Assembly: GCF_003955755.1 (NCBI RefSeq)
Contig: NZ_CP034465.1
Span: forward strand, 248,001-312,000
From: Jeotgalibaca ciconiae
GTDB taxonomy: Bacteria; Bacillota; Bacilli; Lactobacillales; Aerococcaceae
Length of the DNA: 64,000 nt
Reading direction: 5' to 3'
Shown here: one piece after another, positions 27,198-36,184 of the stretch
Layout of the letters: the number at the start of each line of letters is the position of its first letter
Position numbering within the stretch: position 1 is the first letter of the stretch
Position numbers and translations under genes: made by a program
The notes under the pieces: model-generated
The model's input: the letters and a program-made list of their open reading frames with translations, nothing else
Told to the model about the DNA's origin: nothing
The model's database searches: none

Positions 27198-27293
27198 AAA
27201 AAAAGCCGACACCCCTGCCTGTTTCCAGTGCAGAAGTCATCAGCTTTTTAGCGGTTCAAGTTTATTTCAACTTTGGGAGACATTCATTCCCTC
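27198..27293 (-). ncRNA. fluoride riboswitch (crcB motif) with expression-platform terminator
   Basis: On the minus strand the aptamer starts GAGGGAATGAATGTCTCCC (27293-27275), continues through a variable AAGTT...AACTT stem and AACCGC, and ends with GCTGATGACTTCTGC (27244-27230), the conserved 3' block of fluoride aptamers. The block AGCTGAtgac then also forms the 5' arm of a hairpin closing on TCGGCT plus a T7 run (about 27202-27208), so ligand binding and termination compete. It ends about 34 bases before the antiporter start. Confidence 0.85.
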
Positions 27294-27320
27294 ATTTATT
27301 CACTTTTTGAATTCGAAGAA

Positions 27321-27326
27321 AGTATA
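27321..27326 (-). promoter_or_regulatory. -10 element of the fluoride-controlled transcript
   Basis: TATACT on the minus strand lies about 28 bases upstream of the aptamer. The -35 region is weak. Confidence 0.4.
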
Positions 27327-27356
27327 GCATATTTTCTTTTTTAATACGATCTCTGT

Positions 27357-28148
27357 TTACGAACTAATTACTTTTGCCATTCCCCCATCAATCAACAAGG
27401 TTGTGCCAGTAATATAACTATTAGCATCTGACAGGATAAACGCAACTGCCTTCGCAAATTCTTCTGGTGTACCCATCCTTCCTAATGGAATATTATTTAT
27501 TGTTTCTTCTTTTATCTGCTCTAGTGATTTATTTTGTTTCTCTGCGCGATCTTCATTCAATTTCTGAATTCGACCCGTTTCTATTGTCCCAGGTGCAATG
27601 ACATTCACCAAGATATTATCTGGTGCTAATTCTTCGGCTAAAGTCTTCGACAATCCAACAATTCCGTTGCGGAAGGTATTTGATAAAATCAGGTTTGAAA
27701 TTGGTTTTTTTACAGAAATTGATGCAATGTTCGCAATCCGTCCACCCTCTTTTCGCAAATCAGGCAGCACTTCTCGAATAACACGGATGTAGCTCAATAA
27801 ATTCAATTCAAAAGCATTTTGCCAATCTTCATCTCCAAAATCGTCAAAGTTTCCACTCAGAGGCCCTCCAGCATTGTTTAACAATATCTGAATTGTACCA
27901 AATTTCTCTTGGGTCTCTTTCACCAGTTGCTTAATTTCATCCGGTTTCGTAATATCACAAACATAAAAAGAGACTCTTCCAATCGCCACTTCTTCGATTT
28001 CAGCTTTTGCTTCTTGTAAAGCTTCTTCGTTGCGACTTGTCAACATAACATTGGCACCTTCTTTTGCTAATTCAGTAGCAACAGCTTTCCCTAAACCTTG
28101 ACTGGAGGCAATTACGAGTGCCGTTTTTCCTTTTATTCCTAAATCCAT
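27357..28148 (-). CDS. short-chain dehydrogenase/reductase-like protein with altered active site
   Basis: This 263-residue Rossmann protein of the classical SDR family is similar to 3-oxoacyl-ACP reductase-like proteins. The cofactor site is ASSQGLGKAVA instead of TGxxxGIG, the LLNNAGG motif is present, and NIAS carries the conserved Ser. Where the YxxxK pair is expected the protein reads LSNTFRNGIVGL, so the catalytic Tyr and Lys are not in place. The C-terminal end SYITGTTLLIDGGM is normal. Some family branches are known to deviate here. The substrate is unknown and the redox role is doubtful. AGGGGGAAATG precedes the start. Confidence 0.88.
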   Translation of the reverse strand: MDLGIKGKTALVIASSQGLGKAVATELAKEGANVMLTSRNEEALQEAKAEIEEVAIGRVSFYVCDITKPDEIKQLVKETQEKFGTIQILLNNAGGPLSGNFDDFGDEDWQNAFELNLLSYIRVIREVLPDLRKEGGRIANIASISVKKPISNLILSNTFRNGIVGLSKTLAEELAPDNILVNVIAPGTIETGRIQKLNEDRAEKQNKSLEQIKEETINNIPLGRMGTPEEFAKAVAFILSDANSYITGTTLLIDGGMAKVISS

Positions 28149-28239
28149 TTCATTTCCCCCTTCTTTCCGAATGTACGTTTGCTATAATAGTAGTAAATCA
28201 CTTATTCTCTCTAAATGATAACATAAAGGAGTGACGTTC

Positions 28240-29370
28240 TTGAGAATATTGCATACTGCCGATTGGCATTTAGGAAAAATTGTTAATGAGTACTCCATGA
28301 TTGAAGATCAACGCTATTTTTTACATGAACTAGTCGATACGATTAAAACATTAGAGATTGATGTGATCATCATAGCTGGAGATCTGTATGATCGGTCCTT
28401 GCCTGCCAAAGAAGCCGTCGCTTTAGCAGATGAAATTTTAACCCGGATGATTCGTGAATTGTCGATTCCAGTTTTAGTTATTGCAGGAAATCATGATAGT
28501 AATGAAAGAATTGAATACGGTTCTCGTTTATTTACAGAAAACGGTTTGTATATGGAAGGCACCATCAAACCTATCACAAGAAAGGTAACCATTAAAAATA
28601 CAAATTTTTACCTCGCCCCTTTTGGAGACCCTCTTTATGTTCGAGAAATCGTCAAGAAGCCAGATATTCGAACGATGGAAGATGTCACACGACATCAAGT
28701 AGAACAAATAAAGAAAAATCTAAAGCTGGATGAAGTAAATATTTTTATTGGGCACGGGTATGTTATAAATGGAACAGAACAATCTGTCGAAGCTTCTGAT
28801 TCAGAAAGACCTTTAAGCATTGGTACCGCCGAATATGTTCCGGTTGAAATGCTTGATTGCTTTGATTATGTTGCTCTTGGACATCTGCATAAACCACAAA
28901 AAGTGAAGGACAAACATGTTCGATACAGCGGATCTATTTTGAAGTATTCAAAATCAGAATGCCTTCACAAAAAACAAGTGAGCTTAGTCGAAATTGGAAA
29001 AAATCACTTGGAAGTAACCCCTATTTATATCCAACCACTTCGAGATATGCGAATCATACGCGGATATTTTGAAGATATTTTAAAAGGTCAGTCAGAAGAC
29101 TACCTATTTTTTGAGCTAGAAGACGAGCTACTCATTACAGATACAATGAATCGTTTACGTCATAAATATCCAAATGCAATGGGATTGGAATATATTCATC
29201 AGAAAGAAAGTTTTCATTCAAATCTGCGCCATAACCAGAATGATTTAAAAACCATTTCTTTCCCTGATTTGTTTGAAGATTTTTATATGGAACATACACA
29301 AGTAATTTTAAATGAGAAAGAAAAAACATTAATCCAAAAAGCTTTTCATAAAGCAGAAAGGAGTTTATGA
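28240..29370 (+). CDS. sbcD: exonuclease subunit SbcD
   Basis: SbcD is the metallophosphoesterase nuclease of SbcCD (Mre11-like), which opens hairpin DNA and trims blocked ends. The 376-residue product begins LHTADWHLGK and has AGDLYDR, VIAGNHDS and GHLHKPQ, all metal-binding motifs. The TTG at 28240 is chosen, eight bases after AAAGGAG. The stop codon overlaps the sbcC start, which is the usual translational coupling. Confidence 0.97.
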   Translation: MRILHTADWHLGKIVNEYSMIEDQRYFLHELVDTIKTLEIDVIIIAGDLYDRSLPAKEAVALADEILTRMIRELSIPVLVIAGNHDSNERIEYGSRLFTENGLYMEGTIKPITRKVTIKNTNFYLAPFGDPLYVREIVKKPDIRTMEDVTRHQVEQIKKNLKLDEVNIFIGHGYVINGTEQSVEASDSERPLSIGTAEYVPVEMLDCFDYVALGHLHKPQKVKDKHVRYSGSILKYSKSECLHKKQVSLVEIGKNHLEVTPIYIQPLRDMRIIRGYFEDILKGQSEDYLFFELEDELLITDTMNRLRHKYPNAMGLEYIHQKESFHSNLRHNQNDLKTISFPDLFEDFYMEHTQVILNEKEKTLIQKAFHKAERSL

Positions 29371-32300
29371 TGAGACCCATTTTATTAGAAATGACTGCTT
29401 TTGGTCCATACAAAGAAAAAACGACCATCGATTTTAGAAAGTTTAACAATCAAAATCTTTTTTTAATAAGTGGTGCTACTGGCGCTGGTAAAACAACGAT
29501 TTTCGATGCAATCTCCTATGCCTTGTATGACGACGCGAGTGGGAATAGTCGGAGTAAAGATACCTTCAAATCAGATTTCGCAGATGACACTGATCTGTGT
29601 CAAGTAACTTTTCTCTTTGAACTAAATGGAAAAGAGTACCGTATTGAACGAACCCCTCGACAAATGGGCCCCGGTAAACGAAACGGCACAAAACAATATG
29701 AATCTGCGGTTGCTTTCTATCATGAAAACGGCATAACGACAAAAATAAAAGAAGCCAACCAGGAAATTGAATCGTTACTTTCTCTTTCCTATGATCAGTT
29801 CAAACAAATTGTTATGCTGCCACAAGGGGAATTCAAGAAACTACTGGAATCAGACAGCAAAGATAAAGAACAAATCTTTCGAAATATCTTTCAAACTGAA
29901 ATCATTTTAGCTTTTCAAGAGGAATTAAAAAATCAAGTTGCAGTCTTGAAAAAAGATGCCGAAGAAGCGAATATATCATTAAGAACCTCCTTACGGTATT
30001 TAGCTGACCTGGACGATGTAGTTCTTCAAGATGCGATTATGACTGAAGATATTGAATCCGTTATTCAACGTTTAGCAGAAGTAACCAATGAATTTGAATT
30101 GCAAGAAAATCAAATTACTCACTCTTTAAATATGAGCCAACAAACAATTAAAAAAGTCGAAAAACAATTAGAAGAATTACAAAAACTGCAACAACTATTG
30201 ATTGAAAAAGAAGAACTGGCTCAAGAAAAAGATTCTTTCGAACAAATTAACAGGCACATTCAAAATTTTGAAAAAGCTCAAGGATGTTTAGAAGCGAAAA
30301 ATACAGTTGAAAGCGAACAGCAAGAATTAACAGCTTTGGAAAATAAACGAACTTCAAACGAACAGTTAGTAATCCAGCTCAATATGGATGCTGAAAATGA
30401 AAAAAATCTTTTTATAAGACTACAAGACGAGTATAAAAAAATACCTGAGTGGCGAGAAAAAGAAAAAGAACTTACAAAGCAAAAAGAACAACAACTCGAT
30501 TTGCTACAAATGAAAAATGAATCTGCCTCTTTACAAAAAGTCCAAGACAAAAAAGAAAGAGAATATGCAGAAATTTCTGAAGAACTTCTCTCATTACAAA
30601 AAGAAATCAAACGATTAGAAGAAAAACATGAAAAAAGTAAACAAGCACAAGAACAACTCACAAGATTAAAAGAGCAGCAAAAAGACCTTCAGATTGAATA
30701 CAGCCAGTTAGAACAATATGACGAGAACATCAATCGCTTGTTGGTAATTATAGAGGAGTGGCATGAAGCAATTTCCACCCTAAAAGAGATGAAAGAGAAA
30801 GCACAAAAATCCAGTCATCACTTAATGAAAAAACGAACATTATATTATGATAACTTAGCTGGTTTGTTAGCCTCTCAACTTTCGGATGATATGCCCTGTC
30901 CAGTTTGTGGATCATTTGATCACCCTGCTCTTGCACTGCCAAATGAAGAAGCTCCCACAAAAGAACAGCTAGATACAATTCAAAAATCAAATGATGAGAT
31001 TCAACAACTTTACGCTACTCAAGCTACTACAGTGGCAAACCTTCATAAACAAATTAAAAGTATGGAAGAGCAGCTGGAACTTGCGGATTATGACCATTTA
31101 GAAATCAAAAAAGAAACACAAGAGCAATTTGCAGAAAAACAAATCGAGATGGAAAAATTAGTCTTACAAATTAATGAAAAGCAGCAACAAGCTTCTCAAT
31201 TAGAAGAATTGGCAAGTGCTTTAGCCGCATTTAATAAGAAAGAAAGAAGTTTAGAATTAACGAAAAAAGAACAACAAATAAATATTGAAAATCAAAATCG
31301 GCAATTACAAACTATTTTAAAAGAGATAGAGGCATTAACAAAAATTATTCCTTCAATTAACTTAGATGAAATCACGGAACAAATAAAAGAAGTAGAAAAC
31401 CAAATAAAAAAGACTGAAAAAGATTACCCGATTGTGCAAGAAAAAATAGCCACTATTGAAAAAAATATAGCTATCAAGAATACGGAGAACGATTCATTCA
31501 ATAACCAAATTGAAGCAGCGGAAAAAAGAGTCCAAAATGCTACTGCTCTTTTCCAACAAAAACTGTCAGAAGCAAATCTCTCTGAGGATTTCGAAAAAAG
31601 TCTTATTTCCAAAGATACTTATACATTGAATGTGGAGCAGTATACACATTACCAAGATTCTGTAAAAATAAATCAGAGAAATATTCTAAGCCAAAAAGAA
31701 ATCCTTAGCTCTTATGACGGGAAAAGTGAAGAAGAGTTGGATGAGATACTCGCTCGCATAATCAATGAAGTGGAACAAGAAAACTCGAAGCTACAAACGC
31801 TGTCGATGCAAAAACAAACAGCTGTAAGAGGACAAAAAAATATAACTGATACCTATTCAGAGCTGAGTGATGTAAGAGAAAAATATAGTCAAATCAGACG
31901 AATATCCGAAGTTGCAAACGGAACTTCGAAAGAAACCGGACGGCTATCATTCGAGCGGTATGTCTTAGCTATCTACTATGAAGAAATTGTCCAAGCAGCC
32001 AATCTTCGACTAAAAGACATGACTGCCGGACGATACTTGTTACTTCGTTCGGAAGAAATTGGAAAAGGCGCGGGAGCCAGAGGGCTTGAATTGGATGTGT
32101 TCGATAATTATACAAGTCAAAAAAGAAGCGTAAAAACTCTATCCGGTGGAGAAAGTTTCAAAGCCTCTCTAGCGCTAGCTTTAGGTTTGAGTGATGTGAT
32201 GCAACAACAAAGTGGCGGTATACAAATCGATACACTTTTCATTGATGAAGGATTTGGCTCTCTCGATTCAGAATCTTTGGACAGCGCCATTCAGACCTTA

Positions 32301-32429
32301 GCTGACTTGAATGCATTAGGAAGAATGGTAGGCGTGATTTCACACGTGGAAGAGTTAAAAACACGTATTCCTGTTCATATCGAAGTTTCTCATTCAACAA
32401 ATGGAAGCTCCGCAAAAATTACAATGTAA
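29367..32429 (+). CDS. sbcC: exonuclease subunit SbcC
   Basis: SbcC is the SMC/Rad50-like ATPase subunit of SbcCD. The 1020-residue product has the Walker A SGATGAGKTT at about residue 35, two long coiled-coil arms rich in Gln, Glu and Lys, and a zinc-hook PCPVC at about 510 between them. At the C-terminal end are the signature TLSGGESFKASLALALG (about 925) and Walker B DTLFIDEGFGSLD (about 950). The gene overlaps sbcD by four bases. Length and domain order are standard. Confidence 0.97.
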   Translation: MMRPILLEMTAFGPYKEKTTIDFRKFNNQNLFLISGATGAGKTTIFDAISYALYDDASGNSRSKDTFKSDFADDTDLCQVTFLFELNGKEYRIERTPRQMGPGKRNGTKQYESAVAFYHENGITTKIKEANQEIESLLSLSYDQFKQIVMLPQGEFKKLLESDSKDKEQIFRNIFQTEIILAFQEELKNQVAVLKKDAEEANISLRTSLRYLADLDDVVLQDAIMTEDIESVIQRLAEVTNEFELQENQITHSLNMSQQTIKKVEKQLEELQKLQQLLIEKEELAQEKDSFEQINRHIQNFEKAQGCLEAKNTVESEQQELTALENKRTSNEQLVIQLNMDAENEKNLFIRLQDEYKKIPEWREKEKELTKQKEQQLDLLQMKNESASLQKVQDKKEREYAEISEELLSLQKEIKRLEEKHEKSKQAQEQLTRLKEQQKDLQIEYSQLEQYDENINRLLVIIEEWHEAISTLKEMKEKAQKSSHHLMKKRTLYYDNLAGLLASQLSDDMPCPVCGSFDHPALALPNEEAPTKEQLDTIQKSNDEIQQLYATQATTVANLHKQIKSMEEQLELADYDHLEIKKETQEQFAEKQIEMEKLVLQINEKQQQASQLEELASALAAFNKKERSLELTKKEQQINIENQNRQLQTILKEIEALTKIIPSINLDEITEQIKEVENQIKKTEKDYPIVQEKIATIEKNIAIKNTENDSFNNQIEAAEKRVQNATALFQQKLSEANLSEDFEKSLISKDTYTLNVEQYTHYQDSVKINQRNILSQKEILSSYDGKSEEELDEILARIINEVEQENSKLQTLSMQKQTAVRGQKNITDTYSELSDVREKYSQIRRISEVANGTSKETGRLSFERYVLAIYYEEIVQAANLRLKDMTAGRYLLLRSEEIGKGAGARGLELDVFDNYTSQKRSVKTLSGGESFKASLALALGLSDVMQQQSGGIQIDTLFIDEGFGSLDSESLDSAIQTLADLNALGRMVGVISHVEELKTRIPVHIEVSHSTNGSSAKITM

Positions 32430-32550
32430 GAGGCGGAGAATAAGACTGAAAGCCAGGCGCTCTCTATTTTTAGTGTTGTTAGAATTGTACAGCCTCATTC
32501 CAAAGAAAATCTCTTTCGAAGCACTGATACCAGAAATGATAAAACCAAAA

Positions 32551-32600
32551 GACACCAAGCTTGGGATTGTTCCCAGCCTGGTGTCTTTATTCTTTAAAAT
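32551..32600 (+). terminator. intrinsic terminator after sbcC
   Basis: GACACCAAGCTTGGG pairs with CCCAGCCTGGTGTC over a short loop, followed by TTTATTCTTT. Confidence 0.8.
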
Positions 32601-32611
32601 AAATGATGATT

Positions 32612-33022
32612 CTACTTTACAATCAATACATCACAACGAGCATAACGAGTAACATGGTTCGTAATCGATCCTACAACCAGTTTTGCAATTCGACCCTTTC
32701 CGGTCGCCCCTATTACAATTAAATCGATGTTCCAGTCCTTTACTAACTCTTCAGCAATGAGTTTTTTTGCGCTGCCAAATTTAATATCCTTTTTAATAGA
32801 AAGATTCTCTTTATCAGCATGTGCCTCTAAAGATTTAAAAAGTCCTTCTCTATCCCTTTCAATTGAAGCAGCTTCATCCGGATCATTCGTCTTATCAACA
32901 ATTGTTACTAAATGTAATACCGCTTCGTTTCGTTTGGCAATTTGAACGGCCTTTTTAAAAGCATTGATTGACTGCTGTGAACCATCTACAGGTATTAAAA
33001 TGTTTTTGTAATCTTTACTCAT
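32612..33022 (-). CDS. universal stress protein, UspA family
   Basis: This 136-residue single Usp domain has the N-terminal strand KNILIPVDGSQQS and the ATP-binding loop GATGKGRIAKLVVGSIT (G-2X-G-9X-G-S/T), so it is an ATP-binding type Usp that can dimerise. GAGAGGAG lies before the ATG. It is monocistronic, convergent with sbcC. The exact stress role is unknown. Confidence 0.94.
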   Translation of the reverse strand: MSKDYKNILIPVDGSQQSINAFKKAVQIAKRNEAVLHLVTIVDKTNDPDEAASIERDREGLFKSLEAHADKENLSIKKDIKFGSAKKLIAEELVKDWNIDLIVIGATGKGRIAKLVVGSITNHVTRYARCDVLIVK

Positions 33023-33128
33023 ACCTTTCAGCTCCTCTCGCCTTATAAAGAAAACGCTTCCTTCTCTTTTATTTTACACTAAAAAGAGGAAAGAGAAAAT
33101 AAATTTCTGTTTTTTGCGATCCAGATTC

Positions 33129-34253
33129 TTATATCTTTTCGAATTCAACTTCACCAAATTCTTTGATATCTTTTTCTAAAAGTGCTTGTGAAAGATCTTC
33201 ACGCACTTTATGTAAAGATTTCGTTGTCTTCGCCGCATTTACAATTCCAGTTAAAATAACATCAATTAGGTTTTTAGTATGCATGTAACGGTATAACATT
33301 CCCGCAACTAAGGCTTCGTTCGTTCCCCACACATAAGAGTTGGAGTCCGTGTTTCGTAAATCAAAGCGAATCATACCGTGTTTTTGGCTAGCAAATTGAA
33401 CTCGTTTACTTCGATCCATAATAATTACATGCTCTACCCCTCTATCCAGAAAATGATTCAACGCTGTTTTTAATGATTCATCGTCGTTGATTTTCATGTT
33501 CAACATTAATTCAGCTTCTTTTTGGGTAGTGATAAAAATTTTAACACCTTTTAGATTCTCAGGAATATTGTGTGCTTTTAAAGCTGACACAGTCACCATT
33601 GCGAGTGGTATTTTATTTTTTATTACGATATCCAACAATAACTCTGTCGCTTCTTTTGGCAAGTTTGTATCTACCAAAATTCCCTTTGCTTGTTTTAACA
33701 AGGCAGAGCGTTTCATCAGCCAATTCGGACTCATTTGGTCAAAAATATCCATTTCAGACAAGCCAACAAGCATCTCATTCTGTTTGTTCAATACTTCCAT
33801 GTACATACCAGTAGAGAATCCTGGGATTTCTTCTACTTCATTCAACTTCATAAAAGGTCTCATGTTTTCTTTGATAGATTTCGCTTCTTGATCATCACCA
33901 AGCAATGATAATAGAACGACATCTTCTTGCAGCCTTCCTAAATTCTCAGCAACACTTAATGCGACTCCTCCATAAGTGATCTGAGAAGTGACTTTATTCG
34001 ATTCACCAGTGATTAATTCATCTTCAATGAAATATCTTCGATCAATCGCTGCCGCCCCAATACATATAATCGGACGTGTTTCATTGACTACATAAGCCTT
34101 CCCTAATAAATAGCCTCTTTTTACTAAACCTGAAATGATATTTGCTACTGCTGGTCTAGATAAACCAATTTTATCAGCTAACTCCTGTTGGGAGATGAAG
34201 GGATTCTCCTTAATATATGTAAAAACTCTGGATTCTTTTTCGTTAAGAATCAT
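33129..34253 (-). CDS. winged-helix regulator fused to a degenerate PfkB-type sugar kinase domain
   Basis: The 374-residue product has an N-terminal winged helix-turn-helix (residues about 1-58; ISQQELADKIGLSRPAVANIISGL) and a PfkB/ribokinase domain (about 60-370). This architecture is usual in pseudouridine kinase-type proteins. Two signature sites differ: the substrate loop reads YGGVALSVAENLGRL instead of GGxxRNxAENLxRL, and the C-terminal GAGD anion-hole/base motif is replaced by WGTNEALVAG (about 308-316), losing the catalytic Asp. It may sense a ligand and act only as a DNA-binding regulator. No psuG-like gene is adjacent. A palindrome at 34331-34345 may be its own operator. Confidence 0.88.
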   Translation of the reverse strand: MILNEKESRVFTYIKENPFISQQELADKIGLSRPAVANIISGLVKRGYLLGKAYVVNETRPIICIGAAAIDRRYFIEDELITGESNKVTSQITYGGVALSVAENLGRLQEDVVLLSLLGDDQEAKSIKENMRPFMKLNEVEEIPGFSTGMYMEVLNKQNEMLVGLSEMDIFDQMSPNWLMKRSALLKQAKGILVDTNLPKEATELLLDIVIKNKIPLAMVTVSALKAHNIPENLKGVKIFITTQKEAELMLNMKINDDESLKTALNHFLDRGVEHVIIMDRSKRVQFASQKHGMIRFDLRNTDSNSYVWGTNEALVAGMLYRYMHTKNLIDVILTGIVNAAKTTKSLHKVREDLSQALLEKDIKEFGEVEFEKI

Positions 34254-34330
34254 ATGGCATTCCCCTTTTGTTTAATCATACTTTCTATTATCTTCTCCTT
34301 TGTTAATAAAATAACAGAAATTAATCTTTA

Positions 34331-34345
34331 TTAATGAAATTTCAT
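34331..34345 (+). promoter_or_regulatory. palindromic element upstream of the PfkB-like regulator gene
   Basis: TTAATGAAATTTCAT contains the perfect palindrome ATGAAATTTCAT. The identical 15 bases occur in the pta promoter (5063-5049, minus strand). Confidence 0.35.
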
Positions 34346-34406
34346 AGTCATACATTCTATCATAGCAATTCTATTTTGAGTTCGCAATTACAATCCATAG
34401 ATGAGG

Positions 34407-35075
34407 TCAAAGATCTTCAGTTTCTTCGATATCATCTATTTTAAATGCAATGATTTTCATATTTCTCTGATCATCTAGCTCTCTGAATAAATCTAAACTT
34501 TTTAAATAAAAATTCTTTGCTTCAATTTTTTTCCCCATAGATTGATAATAATCTCCTATTTTCGCTTGTAAATAAGCAATACTTATCTTTTCATTTGATT
34601 TTTTTGCATATTCTAAAGCTTTTTTCAAATGGGCTTCGCTTTTAATAGGATGATGACACTCGATAAATACTAAAGCTTTTTCATAGTGTGCCACTGAAAG
34701 ACCTTCAAAATCATTAGGGACGTACTTCTCTCGATACATAATTTCTTCATTTGCGAGTATTTCCGCTGCTCCTGAATCGTTCATCAGTCTACAAATTTTA
34801 ATGAGTTCATGCAACATCTCCAATTCGTGCTCCATGTTGTTCGCTTTTTGGGCATTCAATCTTCCCTCTTGAAAACAACTTTTTGCACCTTCATAATTCT
34901 GCTGCATTGCATAGTTTATTCCTAAGCCATAAACTACTTTTTGATATAGCTGATTATCTTTTTCATCCATTAGGTACAGCGCTTCTAAAAAATATTTCTC
35001 CGCTTCAACATACTCTCCCTTCTCGTGTAATTCAAGCGCTAAGTCCGATATTTTCTTTATATCAATTTCCTTCAT
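34407..35075 (-). CDS. tetratricopeptide repeat protein
   Basis: This 222-residue soluble helical protein has several TPR units, for example ALELHEKGEYVEAEKYFLEAL near the N-terminus and AKIGDYYQSMGKKIEAKNFYLKSL near the C-terminus (each slightly over one helix pair). It has no signal peptide and no DNA-binding domain, unlike the Rap or Rgg-type sensors, which have longer TPR arrays. The ATG at 35075 follows AGGGGTG by six bases. A scaffolding or peptide-sensing role is possible, but nothing nearby defines it. Confidence 0.85.
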   Translation of the reverse strand: MKEIDIKKISDLALELHEKGEYVEAEKYFLEALYLMDEKDNQLYQKVVYGLGINYAMQQNYEGAKSCFQEGRLNAQKANNMEHELEMLHELIKICRLMNDSGAAEILANEEIMYREKYVPNDFEGLSVAHYEKALVFIECHHPIKSEAHLKKALEYAKKSNEKISIAYLQAKIGDYYQSMGKKIEAKNFYLKSLDLFRELDDQRNMKIIAFKIDDIEETEDL

Positions 35076-35191
35076 ATGTTTCACCCCTTCTTCCTTGCAA
35101 AGAAGAATCTCTCAAGTTCATAGTAGCATGAGGTGAAATAGAAAGTAAAACACATTGAACAACATCCCTAAAAACAAAGATATAGGTCTTC

Positions 35192-36184
35192 CTATTTTTT
35201 ATTTTTTATGTGGTTATTTTTATAAATCATACTGAAAGCACCCAAAATAGCAAACAAACAAAGAACGATGATTAAACGATTAAATAATAATTCTTTTCGT
35301 ACAGCCCTCTCTAAACTAGGGTCGAGGAATTTTACGATAATATCCAGGATATTTTTGCCAGTAAAATCCGTCCCTTCTTTTTTTTCATACAGTTCGTACG
35401 AAGAAATATTTGAAGTAGAGGCAACTAAATTTTGGTAGTTGCTTAGTAATGAGGATTGAGTTTCTTTGCTTGGGACTCGTTTAGCGTAAATGAGAATACG
35501 TTGGTTATTCACGCGATAAGGATGACAGGATAATAAGGTTAGTAGATCCTCTCCTTCCACGATTTTTAAACTTGAACTATCATAAGGCGAAATAATCGCA
35601 TTACCAGTTACTGCATATAAAAGAATTTCATTTAATATATGAAGTTCAATCAAGTCTCCTTCCTTAAGTAAGTCGATATGTCTAAAATAGTTCGCTCCTG
35701 CATATCCCCTATGTCCTGAAATCACGGAATGTGTTCCAGGTCCTCCTCCTGGAACAGAAGCGCCTTCTACTGTTGCAGTGCCTAGTGATAAGTGATAATC
35801 AGTTGCTCCAATATAGATAGGAAGCCGTTCACCAATTTTCGGAATCACTATGTAGCCCAGCATGTTATTTGGAAATTTCGATGATGAAAATGTTTTCCCT
35901 TCCTCATCTTCTATCACAGAGAAAGGATCAATGTAATTCATCTCCAGATTCGATACTTGTTGATTATTCGAAGCCACTTGTTCAACGGTATGACGTTGTT
36001 CCCTCATTTCTTCAAGAAGGATTTCTCGCTCTTCAATCGTTACTTGATTGATTTGGTTTTGATATTGATACAAATCATATTCTCGGATGATTTCATTATA
36101 AAGAATACGAATTTGAGGAATCATGATAATGAAGGCGCCGATAATAAACAGCCATAGTGATAAGTTTTTGCGCTTCTTTTTCAT
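35192..36184 (-). CDS. class C (pilus) sortase, second copy
   Basis: This membrane-bound cysteine transpeptidase polymerises pilin. The 330-residue product has an N-terminal membrane segment (about 8-28), a lid with DPF (NYIDPFSV), the active-site His in ISGHRGYAG, the active Cys in TLLSCHPYRVNNQR with the following Arg, and a C-terminal membrane helix (about 302-322). It overlaps the upstream sortase gene by four bases. It differs from that copy in having Ser instead of Thr before the catalytic Cys. Two class C sortases in one locus usually divide the work between shaft growth and addition of minor pilins. Confidence 0.95.
   Translation of the reverse strand: MKKKRKNLSLWLFIIGAFIIMIPQIRILYNEIIREYDLYQYQNQINQVTIEEREILLEEMREQRHTVEQVASNNQQVSNLEMNYIDPFSVIEDEEGKTFSSSKFPNNMLGYIVIPKIGERLPIYIGATDYHLSLGTATVEGASVPGGGPGTHSVISGHRGYAGANYFRHIDLLKEGDLIELHILNEILLYAVTGNAIISPYDSSSLKIVEGEDLLTLLSCHPYRVNNQRILIYAKRVPSKETQSSLLSNYQNLVASTSNISSYELYEKKEGTDFTGKNILDIIVKFLDPSLERAVRKELLFNRLIIVLCLFAILGAFSMIYKNNHIKNKK

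Noticed and set aside
32401-32652. + strand frame overlapping the sbcC end
   Set aside because: It overlaps the sbcC end, runs through the sbcC terminator hairpin and into the convergent stress protein gene, and has no supported start.
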